Made by a program: the position numbers and the translations under genes
The notes under the pieces: generated by a model
What the model was told of the DNA's origin: nothing
The model's input: only the letters and a program-made list of their open reading frames with translations
Database searches by the model: none
From: Perca fluviatilis
Taxonomy: Eukaryota > Chordata > Actinopteri > Perciformes > Percidae
NCBI RefSeq assembly: GCF_010015445.1
Contig: NC_053119.1
Coordinates: 28,099,383-28,163,382 of the forward strand
Direction of reading: 5' to 3'
Length of the DNA: 64,000 nucleotides
Part shown: piece after piece, positions 58,226 to 64,000 of the stretch
Layout of the letters: every line of letters begins with the position of its first letter
Numbering within the stretch: position 1 is the stretch's first letter

Positions 58226-58361
58226 GAGGAATGAAATAATTGCTCGTCAAGCCCTGGTGAAAAGAGTTGACTTGAGATAGGCGGTCTCTGCCTCGCGTGG
58301 TCCTCTTGGATCAGGATAGTCTGCTGAACACCTGCAGCAGTGAATGTGTAAAGATTCCCCC

Positions 58362-58362
<1 letters not shown>

Positions 58363-58396
<34 letters not shown>
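58363..58396. repeat. (CA)n microsatellite in the 3'UTR
   Basis: About 16 CA units in the transcribed strand, a possible binding site for CA-repeat-binding splicing proteins (inference). Confidence 0.93.
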
Positions 58397-58399
<3 letters not shown>

Positions 58400-60227
58400 C
58401 TACGACTGCCTCTGACATTGAAGCAGTATGCAACGTTTACATATCCTCTGCCCAAAAGGCAGTCCCAGTTAATCACTTTGCAGTTTTTTTGCTTGCTCTC
58501 GCCCCCTAAGGGTGTAGAAGCGGGTACATTCACAGCTTTATCAGCCCAGCCTTGAAGTGGATCCTCTCAAACAGGGGGGGGCGGGCTTTGGGAGAATGTT
58601 TAAAGACTTGTTTCATTCTCGATTATCTAAAGGGAAGAATGCAGTTCGGTCCTGCTGATGTAAAGGAATTGTAAAGAATTGTGTTTTTGTGTATAGTTGT
58701 AAGTAAGTCACATTGTCGGCGGATGAGGGTCATCTCTTCTTTTTTTTCCGGAAGAAAAAAAATAAATAAAAAAGGACTGCTACAGAGGTATGTTTAAATG
58801 CTGGAGTGACGTCTCCAGTCTCAGTGTCTGATTCTCCTTTCCAGTCTGACTGTAGGACGAACATCCTCTGCTGAAGCTGCCTTTCTATCCAGTGACAAAC
58901 TGACTTCTGCATCCTTACGAACCATAAAGACACCATAAAAGGCTCTATTCCCCCCCCTCACAGTGTTTTTGTGTTTATGAGTCAACACTAAGAAACCATT
59001 AAATATGGCCATGGTTTTAATGTATTTATTATCTTTGTCTGTTTTTTTAACAGATACACATTTTTGTTTTGTTTTGCATTCACAGGAGAGTGCCCTGCAT
59101 CTCATTATCTTGCACTTGTGCATGACTCAGATGCACACCATAAGCCATTGCATGTCAGGAATGAAGGCTGCAGGCACATAAAAGAACTTTACCTTGTCTT
59201 TGATAGCTAGGACATAGAATACAGACTTATACTATTTATGAACACTCAAGCATTTCACATGACTCGATAACGACGGGCCTCTCCTTGACATGTACTGTAC
59301 ATCACACACTGACAGTTAACGTTTACGAACGCTTGTCCATATTCGAGATCGGGTGTTTATGTTTCCTACTGTGGTAAACTGTAGCGAGGTAAAAACAACC
59401 GTTGAAAAGGATTCATCTTTGAAGGAGCCGTCTCTTCGAGGTCAGATATGTTTTCCAGCGTGGGATGTTCTCATTAATGAAGCCGATTTCACTGTTGTTA
59501 ATGGGAGATCAGCGTAGCTCACATTACTCATTTTGTGCCACAGGACTGTCTCTGTCGGTGGATATGCTGCAATATCTGAGAAATACACCACGAGGACTTA
59601 CACACACACCACTCACATCCATGTATGGCAGTGTTAATACTTTACCTTTGAACAAGATGCCTTTTTCATTTTCATTCTCTATACTTAAGTTATATTTTAT
59701 TATGATCCTGTATGTTTTTTGAGGTAGTCACATATGTGTATCCCACTGGAACTCCAAGATTATTATTTTTTTTTCAAATACTTTTATACAGCACGTCCCC
59801 ACACAAACAAGTAGATGATTTTAAATAGGGAGCTTAAGAAATGCAAAGTGCTTTATGAGCAACTTGCATCAAACAGGAGCGTTATGGTTTAACTGGTGGG
59901 CAGTCAAATCTAATAGCCTTTTCGACAACTGTAAAACTCCAGATGGTCACTGGTTTACAGCACAGAAACACTAGAGGCTATATTTATGACTTGGTATGAG
60001 CTGTGAATAAAAAAAAAGAAGTGATATCATTTTGAGGGTTGTTGTTTTAGACGGTGTGTGATAAGTTTGACATGATTGTATTGATATTTATTAACGTGTG
60101 CAAACTGTATTATATGTAAAGAAAATGAATCCTAATTTTTAAACTGTTCTGTTGACACATGACTTGTAATGTAAATGCTTCATGTAGCTAAAATGCATAG
60201 GGGTGTTGGATGTATGCTGAAAACGGC

Positions 60228-60233
60228 AATAAA
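60228..60233 (+). terminator. mical3: polyadenylation signal of mical3
   Basis: AATAAA followed by a T-rich region about 45 bp downstream. It is the best-placed signal before the next gene. Confidence 0.7.
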
Positions 60234-60255
60234 ACAATGCAGTTCTTTTAAATGT

Positions 60256-60661
60256 TTGCCCACTAAAGTCTCACGTTTTTTGTTTTTTTTATTGGATTAT
60301 GGTTATAAACAAGTTTTAGCTAACCATTAAAAACTGCAATTATAAGATAAAACTGACATATTTGTGTGGCTGATTTCCTCCTACGTTTTTAGCTGGCTAG
60401 AGCTCTTCCTTTTACTGTCCCTGCCATTACCAGCTCTGACTCAATACATGAGTAGGCTAAAATCTGTTTATTTCTGCAGAGAACACGAGATACTGTAGCA
60501 AAGAGATTAATTGTAAACCCAAATGTGTATTATGTAATACAACCAGTCAGTCAACATGGGTTTTGAAACAAAGTATATACTTAATATATTTTCATAAATG
60601 GGCCTACTCAATAAACTGTAGCTAAACATGGGACAAACTTAAGTGGGCTCTGTGATGATTT
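60256..60661. other. intergenic, nothing recognised
   Basis: AT-rich spacer between mical3 and the tandem repeat. Confidence 0.5.
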
Positions 60662-61110
60662 CAACTCTTATTCAGGCTGCTAATTAAAGCCATATTGTAA
60701 CTCTTTTTCAGGCTGCTCTAAAAACGAAACCTCCTGTTTAGCCAGACTCATTTCACCTCAGGGTGATAGTATACACATCCCACACTGTCACTGGGTAATA
60801 TTGGACTATTCTGATATAGGATTTTAAAATTAAAGGCTTAAATGTCCACTTAAAGCTATATTTCAACTCTTATTCAGGCTGATAATTAAAGCCATATTGT
60901 AACTCTTTTTCAGGCTGCTCTAAAAACAAAACCTCCTGTTTAGCCAGAATCTTTTCACCTCATGGTGATAGTATACACATCCCAGAATGTCACTGGGTAA
61001 TATCGGAGCATTCTGATATAGGATTTTAAAATGAAAGGCTTAAATGTCCACTTAAAGCTATATTTCAACTCTTTCTGGCTGCTAATTAAAGCCATATTGC
61101 ACCTCCATAC
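60662..61110. repeat. tandem repeat with 202-bp period, two full copies and a partial third
   Basis: 'CAACTCTTATTCAGGCTG' starts at 60662 and 60864, and a related 'CAACTCTTTCTGGCTG' at 61066. Copies share 'AAAACCTCCTGTTTAGCCAG' with a few substitutions. It lies between the two genes. Confidence 0.93.
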
Positions 61111-62175
61111 AATTGGAAGACTCCAAAGAGATAACTCTGAGGCTGGTCACCAAGTGTTATTTTCTCAGACTTGACACAGCTCCTCCAGAGCCACAGAAGA
61201 CAACAGTTTTCTCAGACTGAGTAGTCTTCTTCAGGACAAGAAAACGTCATGGCAGGTGTATTGCTCAGGACCCGAGGGAGCGCAGTCGAGTGTGATGTTG
61301 TGGATGAGCGGTTCTAAGCTGAGAGCAGAAATACCGGAGGCCAAGCAACCACCCAATTCCGAACAGGCACGTTTTGAACGGGCACTGCACTAGTGCAGGC
61401 ATCTTCAACCCCTCGGGGGTCCTCAGAGTCAATGCAGAGGGGCCTCCAAACTAGTCTTAATTTTTGAATTTGTTTAAAAAATTAAAAAGTGTTAACATGA
61501 ATCTAACATATTAGAAAATATAAATCCCCACTGATGATAGGCTAACTGGTCTATAGATAAGGTAGTCACTAAGGTAACCATCCACAGATACAGTTCATCC
61601 TAAGGATTCACTGTGCCACATGTATGTTTTAACATTAAAAATTATAAAATCATGCCAACAATTACTAGGCTATTTTAATAGCTTAGTATTCTATGCAAAA
61701 AAAGGTGATGTATCAAAGTTTTAGGCTGACATTATTGTAGGCCCAGTTTAATATGCAACTTCATTTTATACAATATATGTAGTAGGGGGTCCCTGCTGCG
61801 TCTCTCTTTGTCCTTGGCTTAAAAACGTTGAAGAACTGGAACATATTTTAACCTTGTATTGAAAAAGCTCTGCTAATCAATGGGAAGGAAATTAACAAAA
61901 CAGACTAAGCAAATAAAACCCGCAGTTAACAGCGAGGATTTGTGTCCATTTTCCTCACTCCCATAACAAAATGTACACGCGAAAAAGTTTATTATTAAAA
62001 GTACTTATTACTTACAAATATATTTTACAAGTTTTGTTCATGCACTTATTTTGAAAGCAAGCCAACTTATGTTAACTTCCGGTCTTTTTTTTTTTTTTTT
62101 TTATTTAAACTTGACCCACCTCCAGTGACAGTGAGTTGTTGAAAGTTTGGAGAAGTCAAAGCTGCACATCTGAAA
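61111..62175. other. intergenic region upstream of ttc38, with a probable hAT-like fragment
   Basis: 61397-61840 resembles an eroded hAT element ('ATCTTCAACCCCTCGGGGGT' on the left, 'AAAACGTTGAAGA' on the right). A T-run followed by 'TATTTAAAC' near 62084-62109 lies 70 bp before the start codon and could be promoter-proximal. No CpG island is evident. Confidence 0.4.

Positions 62176-64000
<1,825 letters not shown>

Larger units (their letters stand above)
58226..60255 (+). other. mical3: mical3 3' untranslated region
   Basis: About 2 kb after the stop, without further coding frames. It contains a CA repeat (58363-58396). The end is set by the AATAAA at 60228-60233; a T-rich stretch at 60277-60292 follows as expected downstream of a cleavage site. 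An earlier AATAAA near 60006 could be a minor site. Confidence 0.75.

Overview
This window is vertebrate genomic DNA, almost certainly from a ray-finned fish and probably a percomorph. The basis is intron-rich genes with GT-AG junctions, a Tc1/mariner relict, an L2-type LINE, a tRNA-derived SINE of a kind common in percomorph fishes, many short hAT-type MITEs with 8-bp target duplications, and long microsatellites. There is no bacterial or phage gene organisation.

Two genes are present, both on the + strand. From about 1.6 kb to 60.25 kb lies most of MICAL3, an F-actin methionine monooxygenase. The 5' exons, with the start codon and the FAD GxGxxG motif, lie upstream of the window. I placed 37 exons by splice sites, reading phase and remembered family sequence. 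Joined, they give one open frame of 2147 codons including the stop. The order is: end of the FAD monooxygenase domain (1581-9030), calponin-homology domain (9757-13990), nuclear-localisation-like and linker exons (14109-14509), a cluster of phase-0 cassette exons (15540-22476), LIM domain (22898-23975), acidic and low-complexity exons (24175-33139), one 2.04-kb Ser/Pro-rich exon (34148-36188), and the C-terminal Rab-binding bMERB coiled coil (40635-58225). A 2-kb 3'UTR ends at an AATAAA at 60228.

From 62176 the window enters the first three coding exons of TTC38, whose N-terminus I recognise. The gene continues past the window end.

Most of the remaining DNA is intronic transposon relicts. 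They include a Tc1 copy (1-1218), an L2 LINE broken by a MITE and an unidentified insert (3158-6262), at least nine hAT-like elements with readable target duplications (one nested in an inverted relative), a 788-bp fold-back element with a truncated inverted copy 18 kb away, and several other MITEs. Intron 33140-34147 is more than 90% MITE.

The most interesting gene-level observations are: (1) a tandem duplication of an exon pair between the CH and LIM domains; (2) a GC3-rich read-through of exon 24175-24268 that would give a short MICAL3 ending in a hydrophobic tail; (3) a highly charged cassette exon just before the bMERB domain; (4) two further phase-compatible cassette exons. I saw no evidence of an unrelated new system. 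All exon calls are by eye and need transcript support.
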